Assembly (NCBI GenBank): GCA_900618795.1
Contig: UYJD01000001.1
Location: forward strand, 683,221-747,220
DNA from: Cyanodermella asteris
Lineage: Eukaryota; Ascomycota; Lecanoromycetes; Ostropales; Stictidaceae
Direction: 5' to 3'
Length of the DNA: 64,000 nucleotides
Shown: positions 46,549 through 58,518 of the stretch, piece after piece
Position numbering within the stretch: position 1 is the first letter of the stretch
How the letters are laid out: each line of letters begins with the position of its first letter
The notes under the pieces: generated by a model
Seen by the model: the letters and a program-made list of their open reading frames with translations, nothing else
The model's database searches: none
What the model was told of the DNA's origin: nothing
Program-made: the position numbers and the translations under genes

Positions 46549-46882
46549 TTATTGCACCGCCTGAATCAACGACACGTTGTCGCCCTTCAGCAATATTTGT
46601 CCGAGCTGCCGTCGCGTCTCCTCTTCACCCTTGGTCGGTTGCGAAACCTCCACAGCATCATCAATTACCAAGTTCATGAATTCATCGAATCCCTAAGACG
46701 GTCAGTGGCCGTAGCTTGCCCAGACGCGCGCAAAGACGTACTCTGATCTTGCCTTCAATACGGAAGCCCAGCTGCTCATAGAGCCATATCGAGACAGTTG
46801 AGTGCTGTTGTAAGAGCTTGAAAATGAAATTGATCGGTGGTAACAGGACCTTTCCGCGATTGCCTCCTCCACGTCCAGCCAT
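46549..46882 (-). CDS. SME1: Small nuclear ribonucleoprotein E (SmE)
   Basis: One of seven Sm proteins that form the ring on U1, U2, U4 and U5 snRNAs. Exons are 46742-46882 and 46549-46692, giving 94 residues, the normal SmE length. Exon 1 carries [16 protein letters not shown] and [18 protein letters not shown], the Sm1 motif part. Exon 2 gives [16 protein letters not shown], then Sm2 as [14 protein letters not shown]. The 49 bp intron sits exactly between IEGKIR and GFDEFMN. The gene is oriented head to head with MTR10 (444 bp apart). Confidence 0.97.
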
Positions 46883-47326
46883 GCTGTCTGAAGCTCACGC
46901 GAGAATTGATTGTGACGAGCGCTTTGTGAACTTCTCTGATCCGTCTCGGTAGTGACGATTGCAGGTCGATTACGCGAAGTGATTGGATGTGCTTGCGGAT
47001 GAAGATTCAGCGGCTCTGCACTTGCAGAGGAAACGAGCGTTGCGGTGCGGCGCTCCGAAAGGCAGCGTCCCGCCTGACAACGCCAAACTTCTTTGTGATT
47101 ATACCCAAGCTCCGACAACATACAACCTTCGACTCGCGAAAAGCTCCAGCTCTCCCACACTCCTTATCGTCTGATCTTACAGAGCCAGCTTCGCAGTCTC
47201 TCACTTGGACCGGCTTCCTGTTATTCCCCTGCCCCGGCTGCCCTCACGTGCATTGCGCGCACCCCTTCAGCTCGCCGCCCCACCTCGTCCAATACCCATC
47301 CCGCCTTGTGAAAGCGTTTGCCCATC
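46883..47326. promoter_or_regulatory. Divergent promoter region SME1 / MTR10
   Basis: 444 bp between divergent starts. CT-rich toward MTR10, as in fungal leaders. No other feature seen. Confidence 0.45.
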
Positions 47327-50300
47327 ATGGCCGACAGCCAACAGGTTCTGGCTGCGCTTGCGGTCATGCAAAGCAACCAGGCTCAAGACTCAAAGTCAAA
47401 GGCGCACAGCTATTTGGAGGCTTTCCAGAAATCGGTAAGCCAAACGATATCGCTATCGCTGATCACGAATCTGATGAGTATCAGGAAGGCGCATGGCAGA
47501 CCACGATGGGACTTCTCACAGCCACAGAAAGCTCCACAGAATCGAAGCTTTTCGCAGCGACGACTCTGAAGGGCAAGGTACATTGCGGAGAACCCACAAC
47601 GAGAGAATGTACTGACGAATAAAAGATTACATACGACCTCGATCAGATCCCCGTCGCCCAGCTACCCGCCTTACGAGACTCACTTCTCAACCTGATTCTG
47701 AAGTTTGGTCAGGGCCCAAGACCGATATGTACACAGCTTTGCGTCTGTCTTGCCAATCTTGCCATTCAGATGTTAGCGTGGAAGGATGTCCTGGACCTCG
47801 TTGGCAGCACATTGGCCAGCACAGCAGGCGACGCTCTGCTTGAGTTTCTCCGCGTCTTGCCCGAAGAAGTCACAGAAGGTCGCAAAATAAATCTCAGTGT
47901 ACGTGGGAACGCAACATCGCAGTCATCAGTTCTGGGCAGAATTTTGCAGCCGATTCCAGCCAGCTAGCACCACCCTTGCAATTCAAAGTCTGACCAGTCA
48001 TGGCGAAATTAGGAAGACGACCTCTACATCAGGACAAAAGAGCTCTTGAGCGACAACTCGGCTCGGGTACTCCCGTTGCTTGTTCAGTACGTTCAGTCAT
48101 CAGGTGAGTTGCGTTCGATTCGACCCTCTGATTTCCCTTTACGGGGTATGGATAGTGGCTGACGTGATCACCGCACAGCAAGCGCAGCATCAAACCCGTA
48201 TCTTCTTGATTGTCTGACGTCCTGGTTGCGAGAAGTCGAACTCTCAGCGGTCGTGAATTCACCATTGTTAGACGTCATGATCCAGGGAGTTACCAATGAC
48301 ACCAATCAGGAGGCTGCAGTTGAATGCCTGTCGGCTGTGTTCCACGATACCCGAGATGTCGACGAGTACATGGAAGTGATACAGGTTCTGTATCCTCGGA
48401 TCCTGTCACTACGTCCAAAGATTGCGGAGGCTGCCGAAAACTCTGACACTGAAACACTGAGAGCGCTCACAAGAGTATTCAGCGAATGTGGTGAGAAGTG
48501 GATCATTCTTGTCGCCCGACTACCGAAGGACTTCCGTGGTCTCGTCGAAGCTGTCCTTGAATGCGCGGTTCGAGATACCGAGAAAGACGCAATATCTTTA
48601 ACTTTCCCGTTCTGGTACGAATTCAAGCAGCTCATCGTTATGGAAAAGTATCTACCGGCACGCACAGAATACGCGGATCTTTGGTCAAAGCTCGTCGATG
48701 TTATGATCAAGCACCTCGAGTTTCCCGCTCCGGAAGACGGCTCGGACACCACTGATCTTTTCGACGGCGACAGAGAACAAGAAGAGAAGTTCCGGGAGTT
48801 CAGACACCAGATGGGTGATGTGCTCAAAGACTGCTGCGAAGTAATTACTGTCACTGAATGTCTGGGCAAAGCTTTTGCGTGCATGCAGAGCTGGATTGCC
48901 ACTTATGGTCCGCAAGCGACGGCCGACAAAGTGCCACATTGGCAGAAACTCGAAGCTCCGCTATTTGCCCTTCGTGCAATGGGAAGACTTGTACCTTCAG
49001 ATGAAAAGACTGTTCTGCACCAGGTCATTCCACTGATCGTACAGATACCCAATCACGAGAAACTGCGCTTCCAAGGTATCATGGCGTTGGCACGGTACAC
49101 CGAGTGGACAGCCGAGCATCCGGAATATTTGCAGCAACAACTGCAGTTTATTCTGGCAGCATTCGATCATCCCTCAATCGAAGTCGTGCGAGCAGCAGCA
49201 TTAGCCTTCAGGTTCTTTGGCACTGACTGCAGGCATCTGCTGAAGGGAGAAGTTGAAGGGCTCCACGTATTTTACAACAAAGTTCTGGATAAGCTGACAT
49301 CTGGCCCAAGTGGAAGCCAGGTGGAGATGACCGAAGGCGTTGCTGCTGTTGTTTCGGTTCAGTCACCTGAACAAGTTTATGCTGCCCTTAAACTCTACGT
49401 CGACCCGTTGATCGAGCGCATGAAGAAAGCTGCAATGCAAGCGCAGGCTTCACCCAGTCGAGCAACTGAAGCTCTTGTGGCTGACGCTACACACCTCGTC
49501 ACCATCTTCATCGACAACGTCCAACCGCACACACCAGCCGGCCAGCCAAACTCAGCTATCGCCTACTGGCAGGACCTCTTACCCGTGACAGCCACAATCT
49601 CAGAGAACTTCCTCACGTCATGCCCGATCCTAGAGGAAATTTCTCGGTTGTGGCGAAACATCATCATTTCCTACAGAACAGACTCTGCACCTCTGCTGCC
49701 GCAGCTTGCAAACCAGATGGTCAAGGGCTTCGAGTCGTCTAAGATGGGATGCTTCCTGTGGGCGACGAATGCAGTCGTGCGTGAGTTTTCAGAAGGAGCG
49801 GAAAACATTGACGCCACCACAACGGCTGCTGTCTATGCCTTCTTCGAGCAACAGGCTTTCGCGTTCTTGCGAATAATGCACGAGTCGCCTCCGAAAGACC
49901 TCCCAGATGTCATCGAAGATTTCTATCGGTTGATGGAGGACGCCTTGATCTATTTCCATACTCGGTTGATCTCAGCACCAATCTGCAATCAGATTGTATC
50001 AGCAACGATCTCAGCCTTGAGCCTTGAGCAGCCGCGGCCGTTGACTCATGCATTACATTTTGTCCGGGATTTGTTGTCATATGGAACTGACGAGCCTAAT
50101 TCTTCATCTTTCTATGATCCCGCCACGGCAGCTTCACAGAAGGCGGCTCTTCAAGGACTGAAACCGCTCGTGCGTCAGATGGCGCTTGACCATGGCGATC
50201 CGCTTGTTCAGCGAGTGCTGACCGGTATGATGTTCACGTTTCCACGTGACTGCCTTCAGGATGCGTCAGGGGTCTTGCTCGATCTATTCCGTCTCCTTCC

Positions 50301-50538
50301 CGAACAAACTGCGCTTTGGATCCGGAACACCATTGGCCTCCTGCCCGCTGGGAGCTTGAAACCCGGCGAGGGTGACAAGCTGATGACCAGTGTGGCGAGA
50401 GTGATGCAGGATGGCGATATTCGGAGATGCAGGGCTTTGTTGAGCGACTTCACGACCAGCTATCGACGACGCAACGTAGCCCCCCGCGAAGGACTGGGCC
50501 GGTTAGAGGCAACAAAGTTTAGGCTGGCGGGTACGTAG
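47327..50538 (+). CDS. MTR10: Importin MTR10 / KAP111 (transportin-3 type)
   Basis: Karyopherin-beta that imports SR-type RNA-binding proteins and takes part in tRNA traffic at the nuclear pore. Exons are 47327-47434, 47485-47577, 47626-47898, 48013-48103 and 48179-50538, giving 974 residues, the family size. The N-terminal HEAT repeats begin with QQVLAALAVMQSN and SKSKAHSYLEAFQKSEGAWQ, the importin-N region that contacts Ran-GTP. Signatures include FGQGPRPICTQLCVCLANLAIQM, NPYLLDCLTSWLREV, FWYEFKQLIVMEKYLPA and FPRDCLQDASGVLLDLFRLLP near the C-terminus. All four introns are small (48-114 bp) and lie in the first 0.9 kb, with 2.36 kb of uninterrupted coding after them. The reading ends in LEATKFRLAGT, close to the usual end. 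Confidence 0.95.
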
Positions 50539-52534
50539 GGCGCACATCGCACGCGTACAAGACTTCCCAGACGGCTATGTCGATCAATCAGCATCTAATA
50601 CCAGGCTAGCCACCTTGCGAAGTGCAAGAAATTGCGACAATCCAGGCAGATTTACCACCGCGCGTCACATCTTGCATCCTGTCAAAGAAGCTCAACTTTA
50701 GAATCCAGTTCCACAACAACACATTCCAATGCAAGCTCCGAGACGGACCGCTCAATCAGACTTGTGAAGCTGTCCACAAAACGCGTAATACAATGACAGG
50801 CTCAAGCGAGAGACCAGTACACGCACAGGTCAAAAGCAAAGCCTTTAATACGTCGGGCCGCGAAGCTGAGATCGCAGAGCAGCGAGTCCATGGCAACAGG
50901 CGACCGAGCAGAAACTACAGAGCCGACGATTGCCGAGTGACGGGCTGCATAAACTAATGGTCAAGAGTTGATCTGAGGTATTACTTAGACTCTCCATTGA
51001 TTGAAGAGCCTGTGTCGTGACACTTTTGTCCGAGCGGCACCGCATCGCGTTGGCGGAATTTGCCGCCCACGTGTGAAGATAGTCTTGGGTCGAGTTAGAG
51101 ACGCAACGCTTTTAGTTGGTATCATCTATCTTGTTACTGGCGAGAAGAGTCTCGTAGCGCGAGCCTTGAGGGCGGACACGCCATGCGAGTACCTTGAGTA
51201 GACACTACTAGCAGACATGCGGTAGCAGAGTTCTGACGTACGATGACAGATCAAGTCCTACGTATGCTACCCTAAAGAAGACTTCTCATGCGTAAAAGAT
51301 GTCAGCGCTCTGGCAGCAGGAGACACCCGAGCTACCGGCGCAACGTCGGGACGAGCTCGCGCATCCTTAATACGAGTGTCTATCTATCTACGCGGTACTT
51401 CCGTTTGTCATCTCCTTAAGGCTGTGGCACCGCCAGGCCGTGTCTCCACCTCAGCCGAAGCCTTGGCGAGAATCACCGAGATGAATAGGGAAAGTCTAGG
51501 AGCTGACATGATGTGGGCAGTTGGCTACAATAGTCTTTGGCTAGTAACAGTACTTAGGTGGTGACAGCTACTGTAGCTTCGTGTCAGCTGGGTGAAATAG
51601 CAATGGCTCCGCTTGCTGAACCAGGCTCCGAGCTGCAGCCGTATTTTCTTCCTTCTGCGTGTTCGAGATCCGGAAGAAAAGAGAAACAACTTAATGGAAG
51701 CTTTCAGAAACTATCTAGTTTGTGTCATCGCGAGCTATGCGGGATCTGTCAATCATTTTCCGGTGTCACTGCCCGCATCTGGTATCCTCGTTCTTTGCGA
51801 ATCCGAACCTATCAATCTTTGCATACGACACACAAGCTTTTCGCTCCAGTCTAGCATGCAGATGGATAAGGCTTTCCAACGGTCAGTCACCGCCGGGACT
51901 TGAGGAATCGTGGTAGATACTGTAATGGGTACGGCAGGCAAACCTCGTGAACCACGAGACCACAAGTAAAGCCAAAGTCCAAAGGTGGCTACGGCCGACT
52001 AAAGCTTCACCGATACGGACTGCATTGGCGATTGGCTCGTGTTCGGTCCTCTTGGTGTTCCCGTGCCTCATATCGCCATATGGCGGGCGCAAACTAGACC
52101 GGCCTTGTTCGGCAGTTCTTGTGTGTAGATGCTGTGCCCCGATTGCTTAGCTCGAGAGCGGACGAACATCCCATGGCAGCGCACGGAGCGAAACCGGAGT
52201 TGTTCCGGTTCGGTGCACGCCGCCGCGTGGAAACTTCTCTCCTTGAACCGCCGTCTGTGCCGTGAATTAAGTGCTGTGGGGATACCTAAAGATACTTGTT
52301 AGACGTCTTGCAGTTCCGTCCCAGACTATGTCGAGTCCTTCGAGTGCCACGCCATGCAATATACATCGACCTTCTGCCGATCCCTTCCTTTCAACCTGTC
52401 CTATTACTTGATCTTCATTCCTTGACGGCCCCATTTGATTCGCGTTGAGAGGCTTTCATTCATTTGAGCTGGTGTGAGAGCGGCTCAATTGTTGAGTGGA
52501 AACGCTGAACATTGTCTTGGGATCCGTCGCTAAC
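50539..52534. other. Long intergenic stretch (2 kb)
   Basis: Between MTR10 and the PTH11-like receptor, both plus strand. I found no coding region with family character, tRNA or clear repeat. Regulatory DNA or an undetected non-coding RNA cannot be excluded. A start of the receptor slightly upstream (in-frame GTG at 52496) is not supported. Confidence 0.45.
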
Positions 52535-53801
52535 ATGGGACCCCTCATGAGCCTTCTCGTTAGAGAAGTGGACCTCCATAGCGACCTTGCTCAGATGGAT
52601 TTCGACAGCAGTTCCGATAAAAGCGGGAGCATCATCTGTGCCTCGGTCATCGCCGCCTTCTGTGCAATTCTCTCTACTATTCTACGCGTTGTTGCCCGCA
52701 GAAAAGTCAAAGCCCCTATGAAGGCCGATGATTACTGGATATTCTTCGGCTGTGTAAGCAACTCACCCATCACTCCTCGACATCGCATTCATTCATCAGT
52801 GCTGACCCAGTCTCAGTTCATGTCGATCAATGTCGTGATCTCCACCTTCATGATGGTTCATTGGGGTCTTGGTCTACACGTCCAACAGATAATCAACCCC
52901 GAAGGTTTAGCAAAAGCCGTACTCACCAGTCAGATCTTTTACGCCAGCAGTATCGTGCCCATCAAGATCAGTATTCTCTGCCTCTACCATCGCGTCTTTC
53001 CTTCAAAAAATCTTCGCAATCTGAGCATTGGAATCGCCGCGCTGGTGACCCTTTCGTCTGCAAGCCTCATCATTTGTATGCTCGCACAATGCATCCCGCT
53101 GTCTCATATTTGGAGTCCCGAGATCGAAGCCTCCTGTTTCGACATCAGCGTGGTATACATTGTCATGGCGTGAGTAATCCTGGCCCATCAAGGTTTGAGG
53201 TTCGATTCGAAGTAGGCTGATCTGATCGTTTAGTGTGATAAACATTACCACCGACTTTCTCATTCTTTTTCTTCCAATCAAATATGTTTGGTCGCTCGAA
53301 CTCGCCCGTCCGCGCAAGATTCAAGTTCTTTCTGTCTTCCTGCTCGGCACGCTCGTCTGCGCGTTCAGCATCATTCGCGCCGTTGCCGTGGGGACTGCCA
53401 GCATCGAGGACCCGACCTTCAATAACACCGGATCTACCATCTGGTCTGAAGTGGAGATCTGCGTTGGTGTGGTGAGCGCAAACTTGCCTTGTTTAAGGCC
53501 GCTCGTGAGGAGAATGCCGAGAGCTCTTGGTGGCGGCTCAAGTGCACCAACTGGACCAGCAAGTAAGAGGAGTGCGATGGGGAGGAGGTTCTCTAGGGGT
53601 ATTGAGCCGGCCAAAAGTCCAAGGGGCGATGATTGGGAGAAGATGGATGCCGACTGTGATATCAGACCACTCAAGAGTCCGACAAGACAGGCAGATAGGG
53701 ACGGAAAGCTATGCAATGGGACCATCGTGGTTGAGACCACGATTGAGACGAGCTTTGCCGATCGCAACAGCAGTAAAGGGTCTCATTCGGGACAGGATTA
53801 A
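52535..53801 (+). CDS. PTH11-like rhodopsin-domain integral membrane protein
   Basis: Fungal seven-helix membrane protein of the rhodopsin-domain group that includes PTH11-like receptor candidates; the ligand is unknown. Exons are 52535-52753, 52817-53169 and 53234-53801, giving 379 residues. There is no CFEM cysteine domain at the N-terminus. Helix 1 is IICASVIAAFCAILSTILRV, followed by the family's RVVARRKVKAPMKADDYWI near residue 48. Later helices include FYASSIVPIKISILCLYHRVF, DFLILFLPI and SVFLLGTLVCAFSIIRAV. WSEVEICVGVVSANLPCLRPL closes the membrane part and is the group signature. The last 110 residues are a polar Ser/Arg/Gly-rich cytoplasmic tail. Both introns fall in membrane-encoding regions and restore the family pattern. 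Confidence 0.88.
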
Positions 53802-54270
53802 GGGCGTCCGGAAATTAATAATGTATAATTCACCCAGCGAGCTGCGCTGTTTACAACGGGGTCGAGTCTCTACACTGAAACAACCCGGTCAAGAGGTGGT
53901 GACGATCTGTTGGCGCTTTGGCTGGGTCGATGTTTACGTAATCAGCTCTCTCATCTGAAACGTCGGCACTTCAATCGCCACTTTATCTCATGATTCTCCA
54001 TGAGATTGTCCTCGCATTCGTACCCCTCGACTCTGGGACACCACCCTGATGTTCATTTCTTGTTGGCTTGGCTTCGATCCTCGAATTGGGGGTACTGTAG
54101 GCTTTCCTGAATTGAGCCGCCCCGGCCACTCTCAAAATACTGAGACCTACAGGGACGCGCATACCGCCTCCACCCTTCACGTGGTCCTGAACACCATAGA
54201 AGAGTCATTTCCCTGCCCGAGCCCCAATTTTGTCTCTTTCCCTTGAATCCAGTGCATACTTGCTTTCGAT
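53802..54270. other. Intergenic
   Basis: Downstream of the receptor, ending at the inverted-repeat element. No gene seen. Confidence 0.45.
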
Positions 54271-54457
54271 TAAGGCCAGTGCACATAAGTCATGACCCAC
54301 CCAAGAATCGACTTAGCGAGACGCGTGTAGTGGGGCTAGGGGGGCGGCAGCCGCTATTGCATCACCTATTAATGATCGACTTCAGGGGCACTGCGAGCTA
54401 ATTCCGGGCCACTGCCACGTCGGGGTGGTGGGTCATGACTTATGAGCGCTGGCCTTA
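54271..54457. mobile_element. MITE-like element with terminal inverted repeats
   Basis: A 187 bp non-coding element. The left end (54271-54301) and the reverse complement of the right end (54427-54457) match over about 31 bp with two mismatches, both starting TAAGGCCAG and containing CATAAGTCATGACCCACC. The interior has no open frame of note and is GC-rich. The outermost bases are TA at both ends, so a TA target duplication (Tc1/mariner habit) is possible; GAT also flanks both sides. This is the pattern of a short non-autonomous DNA transposon. I know of no named family for it and cannot see a second copy in the window. Confidence 0.6.
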
Positions 54458-54960
54458 GATGAGCTGCGACAATGAGGTAGTTTCAACCCTCTCATGTCGT
54501 CGTCAGCAGTGTCCGAGCTTGTTGCGCCAACCATGGCAGCGCACGCTGTCCGCAGACTGTTGAGCATGTCATTCATTGCCCAAGACCTGGTGTCGTGCAT
54601 TCTAGCGTGGGCGTTGCTCTAAATGTTGTTACGTACGCTGTGCCATGTGCGTACGCTGGAAAGCTAGGTAGATAATCAGACTGTAAATGCTGGCGTTGAT
54701 GAAAATTCATATAACATTGTGGTCGGCGCCCTCACTACTGAACGTGCAAGTTATTATCAGTTTCTTCTTCTTGTTACCTACACTCCTTCAAAAATCAAGC
54801 CTTTAATTTCTCTCCTGTTTACTGTATCCCTAGCGCGTGTGCTGATCTTTACAAACCCTTCTTCTGCTCATGGCCTCCTCTCATCGGACAACTGTATGTT
54901 CTCCAGAATTCACCTAGGATGCATGGCTGACAATGAGAAGTTGTTCTTGGTGACTGCGCT
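54458..54960. other. Intergenic between MITE and GH3 relic
   Basis: No supported gene. It may include remains of the lost 5' part of the GH3 gene, but I cannot align any of it. Confidence 0.4.
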
Positions 54961-55886
54961 GCTGCTTACGCAAAGACGCAGAATCTCGTCTCCGGCTTGA
55001 CCTTTAGCGAAAAGCTTGGCATCATCACGGGCTATTCTGTCAACGGATCCCCCAGCATCACCGGCTATGCGTCCCAGTCGGACGCCTGCCTGGTCTTCTC
55101 CAACGCCCTCTCTGGTCAGGGCGCGGATCCCGCTGAGCTATACAACACATGCCAAGGTACTCTCGTGACCACCATTGCCTCGGAGTGCAACAACATGTTA
55201 GTCATCGTCAACACTGTGGGAGCGCGGCTCGCGGATGCTCGGATCGAAACCAGCGACGTGACCGCCGTGCTGTACAGCCCGCTCCTCGGTAAGGAATCCG
55301 GCAACTTCATCGCCGGCGTTCTGTACGGTGCCGTCAGCCCATCTGGAAAACTCCCGTACACGATCGCCAAGAACGAATTTGGATTACAACGTGGAGATCC
55401 CACCGACGGATGTCCAGATCGACTTTAGCGAGGATAACCACATCGACTACAAGTCCTTCGAAGCACGCAGTGGCACTCCACGATACGCTTTCGGATACGG
55501 GCTGAGCTACACGACCTTCGGCTTTAGCGCGCTGAGCGTGTCCGCCGGGAACATCAGCTCCGGCGCTGCGACCACCAGGCTGGCGGTCGGATGGCTGGAA
55601 GACTTTTATGACACCCTGATGACAGCGAGCGTGACAGTAGAGCGGGTCAGTTGCTGGTGCCGAGATCGCGCAGCTGTATCTTAGTTTTCCGGACGCAGCG
55701 GCGCAGCCTGCGAAGCAACTAAGGGGTTTCGAGAAGGTTTCGCTGGATGCAGGGGGGTGTGAAACGGTGACATTCGAATTGAGGAAGGATCTTAGCTACT
55801 GGGTCGTGGCGGTAGGTGAATACAAGGTGATGGTTGGATCTAGTTCGGTGGATATTCAGCTGAACAGCTCGTTCACTGTCAGTTAG
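54961..55886 (+). pseudogene. GH3 beta-glucosidase relic with internal deletion
   Basis: Remains of a secreted GH3 beta-glucosidase. The first part (AAAYAKTQNLVSGLTFSEKLGIITG) is the N-terminal start of the catalytic domain. It runs straight into sequence from the second domain (SQSDACLVFSNALSGQGAD, TLVTTIASECNNMLVIVNTVGARL, VTAVLYSPLLGKESGNFIAGVLYG), so several hundred residues that normally lie between are missing. Further along, DYNVEIPPTDVQIDF and RYAFGYGLSYTTFGFSALSV (the fibronectin-like end domain) are in a second frame after about 55385. SVAGAEIAQLYLSFPDAA to the end at 55884-55886 is in another frame after about 55645. With at least two frameshifts and a large deletion it cannot make the enzyme. 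Divergence looks modest, so loss may be fairly recent. Confidence 0.85.
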
Positions 55887-56207
55887 ATGTGGACATTGGC
55901 ATCGAGCACGGTATAGAAATGAGCGCTTGGCTGAACTCTTAGCTGAAGGCTTGGCCCCATCTCCCATCCGAGATCCTTGTTCAAAAGCTGAGGCTAAACA
56001 TTAGAGAATTAAAGCCTACTTTGTGGCGATACTCGCTGTTGACTAAAAGTGATCGCTCAAAGTCAATGTGCAAGATCTATTGCTATTGTTACAAGCTGAG
56101 CTGCATGAAGTTGCATGTGTCGTCGCTCAGACAGCATTTTGCTCTCGCGAATGGCTGAGGCTTAGCTTAGACTGAAGAACGCCACGCTGCGGGTCGACAA
56201 CGTACGC
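55887..56207. other. Convergent intergenic region
   Basis: About 320 bp between the GH3 relic and the end of MOB3. Nothing recognised. Confidence 0.45.
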
Positions 56208-57662
56208 CTAATCGGCCTCTTCTTTCTTGACAGCGTCTTCGTGATTCCCTTTGTCCACTTCAGCCCCAGTGATGGGCTCAGTCGTCTGGTTATCAGGTGA
56301 CGGCTCATCCTCAATGGGCGTTATTGGGCTCCTTGCTTCGTCGTCCAACTTTGCTGCCTGCGAATCCGCAGCTGCGTCCTTTCCATCCGATGCCGGCGCG
56401 TCAGTGCTCTCTCCCGGAGGTAGGTCTATAATCATTGTAACTTCGCTATCTACGTCATCTCCTTGCTCCGGCGGCGGTGCCTCCAAATGCAGGTCCTTCG
56501 GATCATACCTGACGGTGCTCAACTCATCGGGTACATCAGGCAATGCTCTCTTCGCAGTAGAATCCCGGTACTCAATCTCCTCGTCGCCTTCGGTGATGGT
56601 TGGTACAAAACTGCCAGTGCTTGGAGTGTGCTTGTGTCGCTTTGTGGCTGTTGCCGTCGATAAAGCATTTACCACACCACCCTTCTCTGCCAGGTTGACC
56701 ACGGTTCCCTCACGATCGATCTTGGGTCGAATAGGAAGATCATGCGTCTGAGTCTGTAGTGGCTGTGTGCCTCGCCTGCCCTCCTCTTGTCTCGACGAAG
56801 CTGCGGCGTCCTCTGCTGCGCTAAGACCCTCCGCCTCGGATGGCACAGTATAAGTATCTGCAGGCATCAGATTGTAAACCTCACACACAGTTTTGTAGAG
56901 TATGTATAGCCCTTCTTCACCCTCAATCTGCCAGAAGACTTCTCGGTGCTGGAACCAAGCGTGTGCGAACATGCGATAGACTCGGCGGAAAATGTTCGTT
57001 AACTGCCGGACGCCCTGCTGACTTGCTCCTCCGTCTCCTCCTAACGTCAACCTGCTTGGGAAGTGCTTCTGCGATGTGATGATGTTCGTTGCCCAGTCAA
57101 GAGTATGGCAGCAATAGTCAATGGCGCAGCAAGACTTGGGAGGATCATGGACAGCGCAAAGATACTGCCACTCCGAGGCGCGCATTTCGGGGCAGTTCTG
57201 CGAATTACACTTGGGGTTGTCGTTGAAGAATCCGACGATCAGGGCGTTGACTCGTGCAATGAGCAGCCGGCAAAGCTCGTAAAGCCACAGAGACCGCTCG
57301 ACCCCGTCCGGCGGTGTCGCCAAACGTAGCGCCGCCGCACGATCAAGAGACCTTGTGTTTCCCTCGCTATCGTGAGACTCTTTATGGTGTAAGGCCTTCA
57401 AATATTCTTGCAACTGGAAAGGTGAGTTCAGCTCCGACAAGGGCACCAGCGCCGGGCCTTTCGCCATCTCTGCTGCTGTCGTGCCAGGGCGGATTCTCCT
57501 AGAAACACCCTGGGGCAGTATTGGTAAGGGCGGCTGCGCTGCATCGTCTTGTAGGGGTGATTTCGGAGCTGTCTGAACTTCGGGGAATGGAGGAGGGGAC
57601 GGTAGGCGAGGTGAGCTCGAGGGCGACATGCTACCGGGCTCCATGGCCACAGCAGCTGCCAT
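56208..57662 (-). CDS. MOB3: MOB-family protein MOB3/phocein (STRIPAK subunit)
   Basis: Phocein-type MOB protein, a subunit of the STRIPAK phosphatase-kinase complex that in filamentous fungi controls fusion and fruiting. One exon encodes 484 residues from the ATG at 57662. The first 75 residues are Pro/Ser-rich. The MOB fold spans about 85-290: PFQLQEYLKALHH, then CNSQNCPEMRASEWQYLC and AIDYCCHTLDWATNII, with FPSRLTL, IFRRVYRMFAHAWFQHREVF and VYNLMPADTYTVP. These match phocein (MOB4) rather than MOB1/MOB2. The last 190 residues are acidic and disordered (PPPEQGDDVDSEVTMIIDLP), an extension seen in fungal MOB3 proteins. It diverges from UBC1. Confidence 0.92.
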   Translation of the reverse strand: MAAAVAMEPGSMSPSSSPRLPSPPPFPEVQTAPKSPLQDDAAQPPLPILPQGVSRRIRPGTTAAEMAKGPALVPLSELNSPFQLQEYLKALHHKESHDSEGNTRSLDRAAALRLATPPDGVERSLWLYELCRLLIARVNALIVGFFNDNPKCNSQNCPEMRASEWQYLCAVHDPPKSCCAIDYCCHTLDWATNIITSQKHFPSRLTLGGDGGASQQGVRQLTNIFRRVYRMFAHAWFQHREVFWQIEGEEGLYILYKTVCEVYNLMPADTYTVPSEAEGLSAAEDAAASSRQEEGRRGTQPLQTQTHDLPIRPKIDREGTVVNLAEKGGVVNALSTATATKRHKHTPSTGSFVPTITEGDEEIEYRDSTAKRALPDVPDELSTVRYDPKDLHLEAPPPEQGDDVDSEVTMIIDLPPGESTDAPASDGKDAAADSQAAKLDDEARSPITPIEDEPSPDNQTTEPITGAEVDKGNHEDAVKKEEAD

Positions 57663-58518
57663 GTTGGAGCAGGGCTGGGACGCCTGAGCTGCGGATGCCC
57701 GAAGCAAGCTGCGGTGTGCAGGAGCCCGGCTCGCTCGCTGGCGCCTCTCTGATGACCTTGGCGCGGACTAGGAGAAGACGCATGAGAGAATCCTGCGACA
57801 GTCTGCTGTGGAGCTGCACGAAGCAAGAGAATATGACGGCGACAAGAATGTGGAGAAGTGTGTAGATGGCGGCAATTGAATGGCGGACGGACTGCGACTG
57901 GCAAAGCAGAGCTGAGCAGAGCAGCGCTCGGGCCAATCAGGTCAGGCTGGCCGTTGGTTGAATGGGAGGGAAGGCGAGGGAAGCAGCTCACTGCTGACGA
58001 TTGCCTGCCTTACATTGCTCAAGGTGATCATCTACTTCCCTATCTTGTGATAAGGCAGAACTGCATCGCTGTACGCTTCAGTGTACCCACTAAAATCATC
58101 AAAACCCGTTTAGCCTCGCCATCATCCTATTCACCACAACACCCTCCCACTGCGTCTTATCGCTGCTCTTCCGCCGCCTTCCAGCCGCTGCCCACTCATC
58201 GACCTGATTCGTTGTCTCTGCCTGCTGTCCGAGTCTGTGAGCATACAGCAAGTGCACAGTGTCATTATTCTTGCATCTTCATCACCCTCTCTTGTCTTGC
58301 CCAACCGGCGACGCCTGACTCAGAACCTGCTCAACGGGAGCTGCCAGGTAGACCACCGAACCTCTCGAGGACCTGCTCGGTTCCTGTTCAACGCTGGGCA
58401 GACAATAACGCCGCCCATCGTTCTTTTCTTCGGCCGTGGCAGTCCTTCCCACGTTTGACGCCCATATTGTCCTTTTCTTCACGGCCGCGGCGTGGCGGAT
58501 CACAATAAAACTCTCAGC
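57663..58518. promoter_or_regulatory. Divergent region MOB3 / UBC1
   Basis: About 850 bp between divergent starts. The UBC1 side is pyrimidine-rich (CTCTCTTGTCTTGCCC and similar), typical of a long fungal leader, possibly with a leader intron. No gene seen. Confidence 0.45.

Noticed and set aside
51558-51965. Overlapping small frames in the 2 kb region after MTR10
   Set aside because: Short, mutually overlapping on both strands and without protein-like blocks.
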